In this document: one piece after another, positions 1 through 7,977 of the stretch
Layout of the letters: each line of letters starts with the position of its first letter
Numbering within the stretch: the stretch's first letter is position 1
NCBI GenBank assembly: GCA_024742835.1
Contig: JANSXS010000029.1
Location: forward strand, 1-40,615
Source: Paracoccaceae bacterium
GTDB taxonomy: Bacteria; Pseudomonadota; Alphaproteobacteria; Rhodobacterales; Rhodobacteraceae
Reading direction: 5' to 3'
Length of the DNA stretch: 40,615 nt
Notes under the pieces: model-generated
Told to the model about the DNA's origin: nothing
The model's database searches: none
Seen by the model: the letters and a program-made list of their open reading frames with translations, nothing else
Position numbers and translations under genes: made by a program

Positions 1-254
1 CTCATGTCCTTGGGGGGCTGACCGGCGGTCGCGGTTTCGGGCGCGTCGCGCAGGGCGAGATCGCCTGCCGGACCGCAAAGCAGGATATGCGCATCGGCGC
101 CCTGCTGGGCGGCCTGCATGGTCAGGACCATGGACATCAGCTGTGTTTGCGGGTCAGGCGAGGTGACGACGGTCACGACCTTGGATGCATCCTGGGCAAT
201 GGCGGCGACGGCGGTGGTGGCGGCCAGAACGGCGCCGAGAAGAAGTTTTTTCAT
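1..254 (-). CDS. DsrE-family putative periplasmic protein (C-terminus cut by window edge)
   Basis: The visible 84 residues start with a clear signal peptide (MKKLLL, then an Ala/Val-rich core ending AIAQ around residue 21), so the product should be exported. The mature part has the opening beta strand VVTVVTSPD, a helix rich in Met, and the strand HILLCGPAGDLAL containing one cysteine, a pattern I associate with the DsrE/DsrF-like sulfur-relay fold. The start is fixed by a strong ribosome binding site (AAGGAG, 7 nt before the ATG). The gene runs off the left edge, so any further cysteine motif cannot be seen. A short ORF ends overlapping its start codon, and it lies downstream of the TsoY-like gene on the same strand. 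The role (sulfur carrier or redox) is inferred from family only; the substrate is unknown. Confidence 0.75.
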   Translation of the reverse strand, partial: MKKLLLGAVLAATTAVAAIAQDASKVVTVVTSPDPQTQLMSMVLTMQAAQQGADAHILLCGPAGDLALRDAPETATAGQPPKDM

Positions 255-349
255 GGATCGTCTCCTTGGTGTGTCGGGCAAGGCCCGGTTTTCAGAAGCG
301 GCACGCCAACCCGGATCAGAAGCAGCGCCGGACATGTGTCGATGTTCAC
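251..349 (-). CDS. Possible 32-residue leader ORF coupled to the DsrE-family gene
   Basis: Reading on the minus strand, a GTG at 349-347 is preceded by GGGAGG with about 5 nt spacing, an excellent Shine-Dalgarno sequence. The frame stays open for 32 codons and stops with a TGA that overlaps the ATG of the DsrE-family gene (ATGA junction). The peptide begins VNIDTCPALLLIRVG and ends with HQGDDP; it contains two cysteines and a hydrophobic middle. I recognise no family. The SD and the 4-base overlap are what suggest real translation, as in a coupled leader peptide or small-protein gene. An alternative is that the purine run and overlap are chance in a leader region. Confidence 0.4.
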   Translation of the reverse strand: MNIDTCPALLLIRVGVPLLKTGPCPTHQGDDP

Positions 350-425
350 TCGCGCCTCCCTCGTGGTCCGTGCAGCGTGCCGCGATGTCTTGCCGTCACC
401 CTAGCGCAGACAGGTCGGTACGGTC

Positions 426-440
426 TGTGACAAGGTCACA
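426..440. promoter_or_regulatory. Inverted repeat TGTGAC-AAG-GTCACA
   Basis: A perfect 6+3+6 dyad lies between the TsoY-like gene and the DsrE-family gene, 77 bp upstream of the small leader ORF and about 170 bp upstream of the DsrE start. Its core GTGAC-N3-GTCAC recurs upstream of the TsoY-like gene (1748-1766), which suggests one regulator for both. The half-site resembles a CRP/FNR half-site (TGTGA), but the spacing is one base shorter than the usual CRP site. Operator function is inferred. Confidence 0.45.
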
Positions 441-461
441 AAGAGGCCCGGAAAGCCGCAT

Positions 462-475
462 ATTTCGTACGAAAT
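462..475. promoter_or_regulatory. 14 bp perfect palindrome ATTTCGTACGAAAT
   Basis: A self-complementary 14-mer sits just beyond the stop codon of the TsoY-like gene and about 120 bp upstream of the small leader ORF. It is AT-richer than its surroundings and looks like a dimeric regulator site for the DsrE unit. It is too short and has no loop to be a terminator. The cognate regulator is not apparent. Confidence 0.3.
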
Positions 476-486
476 CGCAGGCGCGC

Positions 487-1695
487 TCAGGCCGGTTCCG
501 CCCGCATGACCCCGCCAACCAGATGCCGACGATTGAGGTAAAACAGCAAGGCGATCATCGCCACCTGCGCCATCAGCGCCACAGATGTCAGCGCCCAGTA
601 GCCAATACCAAACTTGGCCAGCAGACCGGCGGCAACCAGTCCCTTGTTGATCCAGAAATGCAGCATCACGCTCAGCGCCACGCCCGGACAGATCAGGGCA
701 TAAGCCCCCGCCGAACTCCGCGCGCCCAGAACAAACGCCTGGGCATAGTTCTGACGCTTCAGCACCGACAGCCCAAGCGCCAGGAAGACAAGCTGCACCG
801 CAAGGATCGTGGTGGTCAGCAACAACGTATCGGCCATGCCGCCCTGCGCGCCGAACACGGTATGCAACCCGTGCTGTTGGCGCATCGCCATGATGCCCAG
901 CACGGTCAGCAGGGGCACGATGACCATCACTGTCGGCGCGCCTTCGCGGTCCACCCCGTGGCGCAGCATCGCGGCAAAGGCGACAAACGCGGCGACCAGC
1001 GCATAAAGCGCCGCGATGGTCCCCAGCATGATCGACAGGATCAGCGACACGCCCACGATCGCGGGCTGCATGCTTAGCCCGGCAGGGGCGGACAGGCCGA
1101 CCGCTGTCATCGCCAGCGCGAAGGCTGGCAGCAAGTGACCGAAAGAGGCGGTGCCGGCCCCGTCAAAGCCGCCGCCATCCCCCAGCACACGACCAAGGAA
1201 CAGCCCCGTGCGGTGCAGCGCAACAAGCGCGATCAGCGCGAAACCCAGCATCGCGGCGGGAAAGAGATATTCCACAACGCCCCAAAGGCCCGGCACAAAG
1301 ACCAGCCCGACGATGAATCCGGCATTCACGCTCATGGCCAACGCCAGCGGCATCGCCAGAAGCTGTGTTTCCGCGTTCGAGCGGATCAGCTTTTGATACG
1401 CCTCTGTCCGGCGAAACGCGGCAAACTGCATGAAATTCCACACCAGCAAACGCAGGTTCACAAACGCAAAGCCCGCGATCCCCAAAAGCGCAAGCACCAC
1501 GGCGGCCCGAAGCGGCAGCGCGCCATTGGCCAGTGCGGCGGCGATATCCTCGAACACCGGCACCGGCTGGCCCGGATGAGGCACCCAGAACATCAGGAAC
1601 ATGAAAAAGGTGACGGTCAGCCCCCCGGCACCGAGAGAGGCGAGAAAATACAGCGGCGACCACGTCTGCGTGGTCTGAGAGGTCCGGTTGACCAT
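487..1695 (-). CDS. TsoY-like polytopic membrane protein (cysteine form)
   Basis: The 402-residue protein consists almost entirely of hydrophobic segments, with roughly ten likely membrane helices, and starts MVNRTSQTTQTWSPLYFLAS. I chose the ATG at 1695 because GGAGA stands 6 nt upstream; an in-frame upstream extension to 1845 has no good site and reads like non-coding sequence. Length and sequence resemble, from memory, the family annotated as TsoY (seleno)protein, related to tellurite-resistance/TDT-like transporters. In this copy the candidate redox position is an ordinary cysteine codon, TGT, Cys336 in the motif LICPG. A DsrE-family gene follows on the same strand, so a sulfur-related or reactive-sulfur transport role is plausible but not shown. 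It could also be an unrelated exporter-like membrane protein. Confidence 0.6.
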   Translation of the reverse strand: MVNRTSQTTQTWSPLYFLASLGAGGLTVTFFMFLMFWVPHPGQPVPVFEDIAAALANGALPLRAAVVLALLGIAGFAFVNLRLLVWNFMQFAAFRRTEAYQKLIRSNAETQLLAMPLALAMSVNAGFIVGLVFVPGLWGVVEYLFPAAMLGFALIALVALHRTGLFLGRVLGDGGGFDGAGTASFGHLLPAFALAMTAVGLSAPAGLSMQPAIVGVSLILSIMLGTIAALYALVAAFVAFAAMLRHGVDREGAPTVMVIVPLLTVLGIMAMRQQHGLHTVFGAQGGMADTLLLTTTILAVQLVFLALGLSVLKRQNYAQAFVLGARSSAGAYALICPGVALSVMLHFWINKGLVAAGLLAKFGIGYWALTSVALMAQVAMIALLFYLNRRHLVGGVMRAEPA

Positions 1696-2230
1696 GACAT
1701 GTCTCCATTGTTGAGGAGCACAGTCTGCCATGGCCGCGCCAGATCGCTCGGTGACATCGTCACCGACGCCGTGGCGGCGCACGGCAACGGTGTACCGGAT
1801 TGCCAACGCGGGGACAGGCGTGCGACACGGGTTCTGAACCGGCACGCGCGACGCGAGGCACTGCCCCGCCCCCCTCCGGAGTATGTCCGGCTAGAGGAAG
1901 CCGCGTGACGAAGCACCGCCCCACATTTGGCGAACATCCCCTGGCGGGTGTTTGGCACCACCTATCCAAGGGCTTGCCCGTCAGGCAGACCTTTAGCCGA
2001 CGCGGCGGGACCATCACCTGACCAAGCGTCATCCGGTCAGCGGACCCCGGTGCTTTCGGGTTTCGGGTTGACGCGGCATCGGCGAACGGTTTTCGTACCT
2101 CACCAAGGTAAATTTTGTAAGCGAAGCGCGGCACGGCTGCGCCGGTGGGCTGGATTGGACTGGCGCATGGAATGCGACGATCCCCTGACACCGGCCAATC
2201 GCCCGCTGTAATGAATTCGGGGAGACGATC
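1696..2230. other. 535 bp gene-free region between the divergent TsoY-like gene and putA
   Basis: No convincing ORF, RNA gene or known riboswitch core is visible. It holds the 19 bp dyad at 1748-1766, a CTGACC-N11-GGTCAG repeat at 2018-2040, a TACCT-N5-AGGTA repeat at 2096-2110, and a possible minus-35 element TTGACG at 2068-2073 for putA, although no good minus-10 partner follows. The putA ribosome binding site (GGGGAGA) ends the region. A divergent Lrp-type putR, which I would expect beside putA in relatives, is not present. Confidence 0.4.
1748..1766. promoter_or_regulatory. Inverted repeat TCGGTGAC-ATC-GTCACCGA
   Basis: This is a perfect 8+3+8 dyad, 52 bp upstream of the TsoY-like start codon (1695, minus strand), a normal place for an operator overlapping a promoter. 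The inner GTGAC-N3-GTCAC core is identical to that of the dyad at 426-440. A 3-base loop would also allow a hairpin, but no T-run follows on either strand, so an operator is the better reading. Confidence 0.5.
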
Positions 2231-5200
2231 ATGAACAAGCTCAAAACCGGCCACGGCGATAGCCTTGACCAGTCACGGGAGCGTATTCGTGAAACCTATG
2301 GTCGGGATGAGCAAAAGGTTGTCGCGGCGCTGATGGCCACACTGGATCTGAACGCGGAGGATCGCGAGAAGATCGCACAGGCCGGCGCGCAATATGTCGA
2401 CCGGGTTCGCAACGAAACATCGCCGTCGATGATGGAGGCGTTTCTGGCGGAATACGGGCTTTCGACCGAAGAGGGCGTGGGCCTTATGTGCCTGGCCGAG
2501 GCGCTATTGCGCGTGCCCGATGCCGAGACGATCGACGACCTGATCCATGACAAGATCGAGCCGTCGGACTGGGGCTCGCATCTGGGGCATTCGTCGTCGT
2601 CGCTGGTCAACGCGTCCACCTGGGCTTTGATGCTGACGGGGCGGGTGCTGGATGACGACCCCAAGCGCCCCGCCGCCGCCCTGCGCGGGCTGATCCGGCG
2701 CATGGGCGAGCCGGTGGTGCGCACCGCCGTGGGCCAGTCGATGCGGATCCTTGGCCGCCAGTTCGTGCTGGGCCAGACCATCGAAGAAGGCATGAAAAAT
2801 GCCCGCGAGCTTGAAAAGAAGGGCTATACCTATTCCTACGACATGCTGGGCGAGGCGGCGCGCACCGATGCGGATGCGCGCCGCTACCAGACGGCCTATG
2901 CCGACGCGATCACCGCCATCGCACGGCAGGCGCAGGGCGACGTTCGCTCCAGCCCCGGTATTTCGGTCAAGCTGTCGGCGCTGCATCCGCGCTATGAATA
3001 CACCCACAAGGACACCGTCATGGCCGAGCTTGTCCCGCGCGCGCGGGCTCTGGTGCGGCAGGCGGCCAGGGCGAATATCGGCTTCAATATCGATGCCGAG
3101 GAACAGGACCGGCTGGACCTGTCGCTGGATGTGATCGAGGCGCTGCTGACCGATCCAGAGCTTGAAGGCTGGGACGGGTTCGGCGTCGTGGTGCAAGCCT
3201 ATGGCAGCCGTGCCGCCCCGGTGATCGACCACCTGTACGATCTGGCCACGCGGCTGGACCGCAAGATCATGATCCGGCTGGTCAAGGGCGCCTATTGGGA
3301 TACCGAAATCAAGCTGGCGCAGGAATTGGGCGTCAATCGCTTTCCCGTCTTCACCCGCAAGGCCAATACCGATGTCAGCTACATGGCCTGCGCGCGGATG
3401 CTGATGGACCGGCGCGACCGGATCTACCCGCAATTCGCCACGCATAACGCCCATACCTGTGCCACCGTGATCGCGATGGCCGGCAACGACAAGGACAGTT
3501 TCGAATTCCAGCGCCTGCACGGCATGGGCGAATCGCTGCACGGGATCGTCAAGGAAGCCGAGGGCACGCGCTGCCGGATCTATGCGCCAGTGGGCGCGCA
3601 TCGCGATCTGCTGGCCTATCTGGTGCGGCGCCTGCTGGAAAACGGGGCGAACTCATCTTTCGTGAACCAGATTGTCGATGAAACCATCCCCTCCGACGAG
3701 ATTTCCCGCGACCCCGTGACAGAGGTGACGCGCCTTGGCGATCAGATCGCCAACCCAACGATCCGCCTGCCAGGCGAGCTTTTCGCGCCGCATCGCCCCA
3801 ACTCCAAGGGGTTCCGCGTCAACGAGCCGGCCTCGATCCTGCCGCTTCTGGCGGCGCGCGAGGCATTTGCCGACACCACATGGAATGCCGGACCGATGCT
3901 GATGGGCAACCCCACGCCGCAAGGTAAGGCGCGCGATGCCCGCTCTCCGGCGGATCACGACCGGGTCGTGGGCCAAGTGCAGGAGGCGACGGCAGACGAG
4001 GTCGCAACCGCGCTCGACAATGCCGAAAAGGCTTATGAAAGCTGGGCCGCGACCCCGGTGGCCGAGCGTGCCGAAATCCTGCGCAAGGTGGCCGATCTTT
4101 ACGAGGACAACATCGCGGAGCTGACCGCGATTACCACGCGCGAGGCCGGAAAGACGCTGCTTGACGGGATTGCCGAGGTGCGCGAGGCGGTGGATTTCCT
4201 GCGCTACTATGCCAACGAAGCGGAACGGCTTGAGGACGAAGACCCCGGCACCGCGCGCGGCATTTTCGTGTGCATCAGCCCGTGGAACTTCCCTCTGGCC
4301 ATCTTCACCGGCCAGATCGCGGCGGCGCTGGTCGCGGGCAACGCGGTACTGGCCAAGCCCGCAGAGCAGACGCCGATCATCGCCGCGCGTGCCGTGGTGC
4401 TGATGCGTGAGGCGGGTCTGCCCGATGGTGCGCTGCAATTGCTGCCCGGCGACGGCCCCAATGTGGGCGGGCCGCTGACCAGCGATCCGCGCATCGCAGG
4501 CGTATGTTTCACAGGATCAACGGAAGTGGCGCAGATCATCCACAAGGCGCTGGCCGAAAACGCCGGGCCAGAGGCCGTGCTGATCGCGGAAACGGGTGGT
4601 CTGAACGCGATGATCGTGGATTCCACCGCCCTTACGGAACAGGCGGTGCGCGATATCCTGATCTCGTCCTTCCAGTCTGCGGGCCAACGCTGTTCCGCGC
4701 TGCGGATGCTTTACGTTCAGGAAGAGGCACGCGACCGGCTGCTGGAGATGCTATACGGCGCGATGGAGGCGCTGAGCATCGGCGACCCGTGGTTTACCGA
4801 TATCGACGTGTCCCCCGTGATCGACAGTGACGCGCAAGCGGAAATTTCCGAGTATACCGCGAAGCAGGACAAGGCGGGCAAGCTGCTCAAGGCCATCGAC
4901 GCACCAGAGCAAGGCACCTATGTGCGCCCCGCCGTCGTCAAGGTGGGCGGCATCCGGGATCTGGAAAAAGAGATCTTCGGTCCGGTGCTGCATGTGGCCA
5001 CGTTCAAGGCAAGCCAGATCGACAAGGTGGTCGACGACATCAACGCGCGCGGCTACGGGCTGACCTTTGGCCTGCACACACGGATCGACGACCGTGTGCA
5101 ACAGATCGTGGACCGGATCGAGGTCGGCAATACCTATGTCAATCGTAACCAGATCGGTGCCATCGTCGGCTCTCAACCCTTCGGGGGCGAAGGGCTTTCG

Positions 5201-5896
5201 GGGACCGGACCAAAGGCGGGCGGGCCGCTTTACCTGACGCGGTTCCGCAAGACCGGCAAGACCGGCAGTTTCCAGCCGCCCGAGGGCCAGACGGTGGAAG
5301 CCAGGCGCATCGCAGCCGAAATGGCCGCGCTGGACAGCCGCAACTGGGCGGCGCGGGGCGACCGCGTGCAGGTGCTGCGCAAGGCGCTGTCAGGTCAATC
5401 AGGGCCGGTGCGCAAGGCGCTGACCGAAACCGCCGCCTTTGACATGACACCGCAAACGCTGCCCGGCCCCACTGGCGAAAGCAACCGGCTGAGCATGTAT
5501 CCCAAGGGCAAGACCCTGTGTCTTGGCCCGACAACGGAAATCGCCGTGGCACAGGCGGTACAGGCGCTTGGCGCGGGCTGCGGCGTTGTCGTTGTCGCGC
5601 CGGGGGCGGAAGAGGCGTGCAAACCGCTGGTCGACGCGGGCGCGCCGGTGGCTGCCATCGACGGCAAAATCGCGGCGGAAACGCTGACCGGGCTGGACAA
5701 GCTGCAAGTCGTGGCAGCGGCCGGTGCCTCTCACTGGACGCATGACCTGCGCCGCGCGCTGGCCCGGCGGGCCGGACATATCGTGCCGCTGGAAACCGAT
5801 ATCGTGGCACCTGAACGCTATGTTCTGGAACGTCATCTGTGCATCGACACGACCGCAGCGGGTGGCAATGCCAGCCTGCTTGCAACAGCCGAGTGA
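2231..5896 (+). CDS. putA: Bifunctional proline dehydrogenase / glutamate-semialdehyde dehydrogenase PutA
   Basis: The 1221-residue enzyme oxidises proline to pyrroline-5-carboxylate (FAD, electrons to quinone) and then to glutamate (NAD+). After an N-terminal arm helical region, the proline dehydrogenase barrel contains SVKLSALHPRYE (Ser245 onward) and GAYWDTEIK. The aldehyde dehydrogenase half has FTGSTEVAQ, the general base Glu787 in ETGGLN and the catalytic Cys821 in SAGQRCSALR, followed by PFGGEGLSGTG. About 200 residues follow the dehydrogenase module, matching the long PutA types with an extra C-terminal domain. The first 50 residues lack the ribbon-helix-helix seen in E. coli PutA, so it is probably not its own repressor. 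The start has GGGGAGA 7 nt upstream. nhaC follows after 86 bp and a hairpin, so co-transcription is uncertain. Confidence 0.97.
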   Translation: MNKLKTGHGDSLDQSRERIRETYGRDEQKVVAALMATLDLNAEDREKIAQAGAQYVDRVRNETSPSMMEAFLAEYGLSTEEGVGLMCLAEALLRVPDAETIDDLIHDKIEPSDWGSHLGHSSSSLVNASTWALMLTGRVLDDDPKRPAAALRGLIRRMGEPVVRTAVGQSMRILGRQFVLGQTIEEGMKNARELEKKGYTYSYDMLGEAARTDADARRYQTAYADAITAIARQAQGDVRSSPGISVKLSALHPRYEYTHKDTVMAELVPRARALVRQAARANIGFNIDAEEQDRLDLSLDVIEALLTDPELEGWDGFGVVVQAYGSRAAPVIDHLYDLATRLDRKIMIRLVKGAYWDTEIKLAQELGVNRFPVFTRKANTDVSYMACARMLMDRRDRIYPQFATHNAHTCATVIAMAGNDKDSFEFQRLHGMGESLHGIVKEAEGTRCRIYAPVGAHRDLLAYLVRRLLENGANSSFVNQIVDETIPSDEISRDPVTEVTRLGDQIANPTIRLPGELFAPHRPNSKGFRVNEPASILPLLAAREAFADTTWNAGPMLMGNPTPQGKARDARSPADHDRVVGQVQEATADEVATALDNAEKAYESWAATPVAERAEILRKVADLYEDNIAELTAITTREAGKTLLDGIAEVREAVDFLRYYANEAERLEDEDPGTARGIFVCISPWNFPLAIFTGQIAAALVAGNAVLAKPAEQTPIIAARAVVLMREAGLPDGALQLLPGDGPNVGGPLTSDPRIAGVCFTGSTEVAQIIHKALAENAGPEAVLIAETGGLNAMIVDSTALTEQAVRDILISSFQSAGQRCSALRMLYVQEEARDRLLEMLYGAMEALSIGDPWFTDIDVSPVIDSDAQAEISEYTAKQDKAGKLLKAIDAPEQGTYVRPAVVKVGGIRDLEKEIFGPVLHVATFKASQIDKVVDDINARGYGLTFGLHTRIDDRVQQIVDRIEVGNTYVNRNQIGAIVGSQPFGGEGLSGTGPKAGGPLYLTRFRKTGKTGSFQPPEGQTVEARRIAAEMAALDSRNWAARGDRVQVLRKALSGQSGPVRKALTETAAFDMTPQTLPGPTGESNRLSMYPKGKTLCLGPTTEIAVAQAVQALGAGCGVVVVAPGAEEACKPLVDAGAPVAAIDGKIAAETLTGLDKLQVVAAAGASHWTHDLRRALARRAGHIVPLETDIVAPERYVLERHLCIDTTAAGGNASLLATAE

Positions 5897-5903
5897 CAGA
5901 TCG

Positions 5904-5928
5904 CCGGGCTCGCCCAAGGCGGGCCCGG
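5904..5928 (+). terminator. Hairpin after putA (possible terminator or stabiliser)
   Basis: An 11 bp GC-rich stem with one G-U pair and a CAA loop starts 7 nt after the putA stop codon. No T-run follows, so it may act as a Rho-dependent or partial terminator, or protect the putA transcript from 3' decay, rather than end transcription fully. Confidence 0.4.
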
Positions 5929-5982
5929 TCTGGGCTAAGACACCACATTTAAGCAAAAAGTCATATCAGGGAGCAAGACCTT

Positions 5983-7497
5983 ATGTCATCTGAAAATCCC
6001 GACACGCGGGCACCGTCATTAGGGCTCGCGCTCGTACCCGTTGTGCTGACGTTGGGGGTACTGGCGCTTCAGCTTTTCTATTTCGGGGACTTCACCCCGC
6101 ATATCCCATTGGCAATCGGCCTTGCGATCACCTCGCTTGTGGGCATCTATCTGGGTCACAAATGGCCCAATATCCAGGACGGCGTGTTTCACGTCATCAA
6201 CGTGTCCCTGCCTTCTGTTTCGGTGCTGATCACCGTGGGCATGATCATCGGTGTCTGGATCGCGTCCGGCACGGTGCCGACGCTGATCTATTACGGGCTG
6301 GTGATCCTGTCGCCCGAGATATTCCTGGCGGCTGCCATGATTCTGTGCGCCATCGTCTCGCTGTCGCTGGGCACGTCCTGGGGGACGGTCGGTACCGTGG
6401 GCCTTGCCCTGATGGGGATCGGCGCGGGCTTTGGTATTCCGATGTACTGGACAGCGGGCGCGGTCGTGTCTGGCGCGTTTTTCGGGGACAAGATCTCGCC
6501 CCTGTCGGACACCACGAACCTTGCGCCCGCCGTCACCGGGGTCGATCTGTTTTCGCATATCCGCAACATGATGCCGACCACGGTGCCCGCGATGCTGATC
6601 GCGCTTGGCATTTACACATGGGTCGGGTTTTCGATGATCGACGCGGAAAACACATCGTTCGAGCGAATCGAGAGCATCACCACCGCACTTCAGGCGAATT
6701 TCCTGATTTCCCCGTGGCTGCTGGTGCCCGCACTGCTGGTCATCGGCCTTGCCGTGACCAGGCAACCGCCGATCCCGTCGCTTTTCGCCGGAGTTCTGGC
6801 GGGCGGCCTGATGGCGATGGGATTTCAGGGGGTGAGCCTGCACGAGGTCTTCACCTTCGCCAATAGCGGCTATGCCATAGACACCGGCGTGTCCGAGATC
6901 GACAGCCTTCTCAATCGTGGCGGCATCCAGTCGATGATGTGGACGATCTCGCTCATCCTCATTGCGCTTGGCTTTGGCGGGGCGCTGGAACGGACGGGCT
7001 GTCTTGAGACGATCATCAACGCGATCATGACCAAGGTCCGCAGCTTTGCGGGCATCCAGACCTCGGCCATCGGCACCTCGCTGGCCACCAACCTTGTCGC
7101 GGGCGACCCGTACCTGTCCATCGCGCTGCCGGGCCGCATGTTCGCGCCGGTCTATCGCGGCATGGGCTATTCCACGCTGAACCTGTCCCGCGCGGTCGAG
7201 GAGGGTGGCACGCTGATGTCGCCGCTGATCCCGTGGAATGCGGGCGGGGCTTTCGTGATCAGCGCGCTGGCACTGGGCGTGCAGGACGGCAACATAGAGA
7301 ACCTGCTGTATATCCCGCTGGCTTTCGCCTGCTGGCTGGCCCCCGTAATCGGCATATTCTATGCCTTTACGGGGCTTTTCTCGCCCAAGGCCACGCCGGA
7401 GGAAATTCAGCGCTGGAAGGACAGCGACGAGATGATCAAGGATCTGAGTGCCGAAGGGTTCAACACCCCGGACACATCCGCGCGCGCGTCCACATAA
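5983..7497 (+). CDS. nhaC: NhaC-family Na+/H+ antiporter
   Basis: The 504-residue protein has about 11-12 hydrophobic segments and family motifs such as SLGTSWGTVGTVGLALMGIG and FFGDKISPLSDTTNLAPA (around residues 125-190), typical of NhaC antiporters that exchange sodium for protons at the cytoplasmic membrane. The second half holds the matching repeat GTSLATNLVAGDPYLSIALP and LMSPLIPWNAGGAF. The ATG is preceded by GGGAG at 9 nt. It lies downstream of putA. Because proline uptake in marine bacteria is often sodium-coupled, a link to sodium cycling is conceivable, but amino-acid/proton exchange within the wider NhaC family is also possible. A strong terminator follows. Confidence 0.9.
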   Translation: MSSENPDTRAPSLGLALVPVVLTLGVLALQLFYFGDFTPHIPLAIGLAITSLVGIYLGHKWPNIQDGVFHVINVSLPSVSVLITVGMIIGVWIASGTVPTLIYYGLVILSPEIFLAAAMILCAIVSLSLGTSWGTVGTVGLALMGIGAGFGIPMYWTAGAVVSGAFFGDKISPLSDTTNLAPAVTGVDLFSHIRNMMPTTVPAMLIALGIYTWVGFSMIDAENTSFERIESITTALQANFLISPWLLVPALLVIGLAVTRQPPIPSLFAGVLAGGLMAMGFQGVSLHEVFTFANSGYAIDTGVSEIDSLLNRGGIQSMMWTISLILIALGFGGALERTGCLETIINAIMTKVRSFAGIQTSAIGTSLATNLVAGDPYLSIALPGRMFAPVYRGMGYSTLNLSRAVEEGGTLMSPLIPWNAGGAFVISALALGVQDGNIENLLYIPLAFACWLAPVIGIFYAFTGLFSPKATPEEIQRWKDSDEMIKDLSAEGFNTPDTSARAST

Positions 7498-7520
7498 CAA
7501 AGGCGGCATCGCCATCTGAC

Positions 7521-7559
7521 AGGCCGGACCGGACTCATGTCCGCTCCGGCCTTTCTTTT
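7521..7559 (+). terminator. Rho-independent terminator after nhaC
   Basis: A 14-position stem (one C-C mismatch) with a TCAT loop spans 7521-7552 and runs directly into TTTCTTTT. This is the clearest intrinsic terminator in the window and separates nhaC from the DUF883 unit. Confidence 0.9.
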
Positions 7560-7598
7560 GCAGGCCCTTAGCGGGCCCTTCAATATCGCGCGCTTGAT

Positions 7599-7623
7599 GG
7601 AACGGGCCCGCGGCAGGGGCGTT
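7599..7623 (+). promoter_or_regulatory. EcfG-type promoter motif GGAAC-N16-CGTT
   Basis: GGAAC at 7599-7603 and CGTT at 7620-7623 are separated by 16 bp, exactly the minus-35/minus-10 pattern known for the alphaproteobacterial general stress sigma factor EcfG. The expected transcription start near 7630 leaves a leader of about 30 nt before the DUF883 ATG at 7659. The downstream genes are small membrane stress-type proteins, a common EcfG target class. No EcfG, PhyR or NepR gene lies in this window. Confidence 0.6.
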
Positions 7624-7658
7624 TGTGACGGACACCCATGCAGAGAAAAGGGATTTCG

Positions 7659-7976
7659 ATGGCACAGAAAGCAACACCCCAAGAAGAAATCGACCAACTG
7701 TCAGACCAGATTTCTACCCTGAAACGCGATATCGCCGATATCTCGCAAAGCCTGTCCGATCTGGGCCAATCCTCGCGCGATACGGCAGCGGCCAAAGCAC
7801 GGGACACGGCGGCGCAGATGCGCGACGCGGGCCGGCAACAGATGGACCATGCACAGGACATGGCCGAGGATATCGGCCGTCAGGCCGGCGACGCGGTGCG
7901 AAATCAACCGGTTGCCACCATGGGCATCGCCGTCGGGCTTGGCTTTCTTCTGGGTTTCGTGACCGGGCGCAAATAG
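7659..7976 (+). CDS. DUF883/YqjD-like membrane-anchored protein
   Basis: This 105-residue protein starts MAQKATPQEEIDQLSDQIST. It has a long charged amphipathic or coiled-coil region (residues 10-80) with Ala/Asp/Gln-rich heptads, then one C-terminal membrane helix ending GFLLGFVTGRK. That layout matches the ElaB/YqjD/DUF883 family, tail-anchored inner-membrane proteins linked in E. coli to stationary-phase stress and ribosome binding. I prefer the ATG at 7659 (AAGGGA 5 nt upstream) to the one at 7638, which has only a weak site and adds seven residues. A holin-like gene begins 1 bp after its stop, recalling yqjD-yqjE. An EcfG-type promoter lies just upstream. Confidence 0.85.
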   Translation: MAQKATPQEEIDQLSDQISTLKRDIADISQSLSDLGQSSRDTAAAKARDTAAQMRDAGRQQMDHAQDMAEDIGRQAGDAVRNQPVATMGIAVGLGFLLGFVTGRK

Positions 7977-7977
7977 C

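Noticed and set aside
1860..2110. Possible riboswitch (cobalamin, TPP or SRP-like RNA) in the putA/TsoY intergenic region
   Set aside because: Checked by eye for conserved cores of these RNAs on both strands; none matched.
6019..7677. 552-codon open frame on the minus strand opposite nhaC
   Set aside because: Highly charged, Gln/His/Arg-rich shadow of a membrane protein gene.
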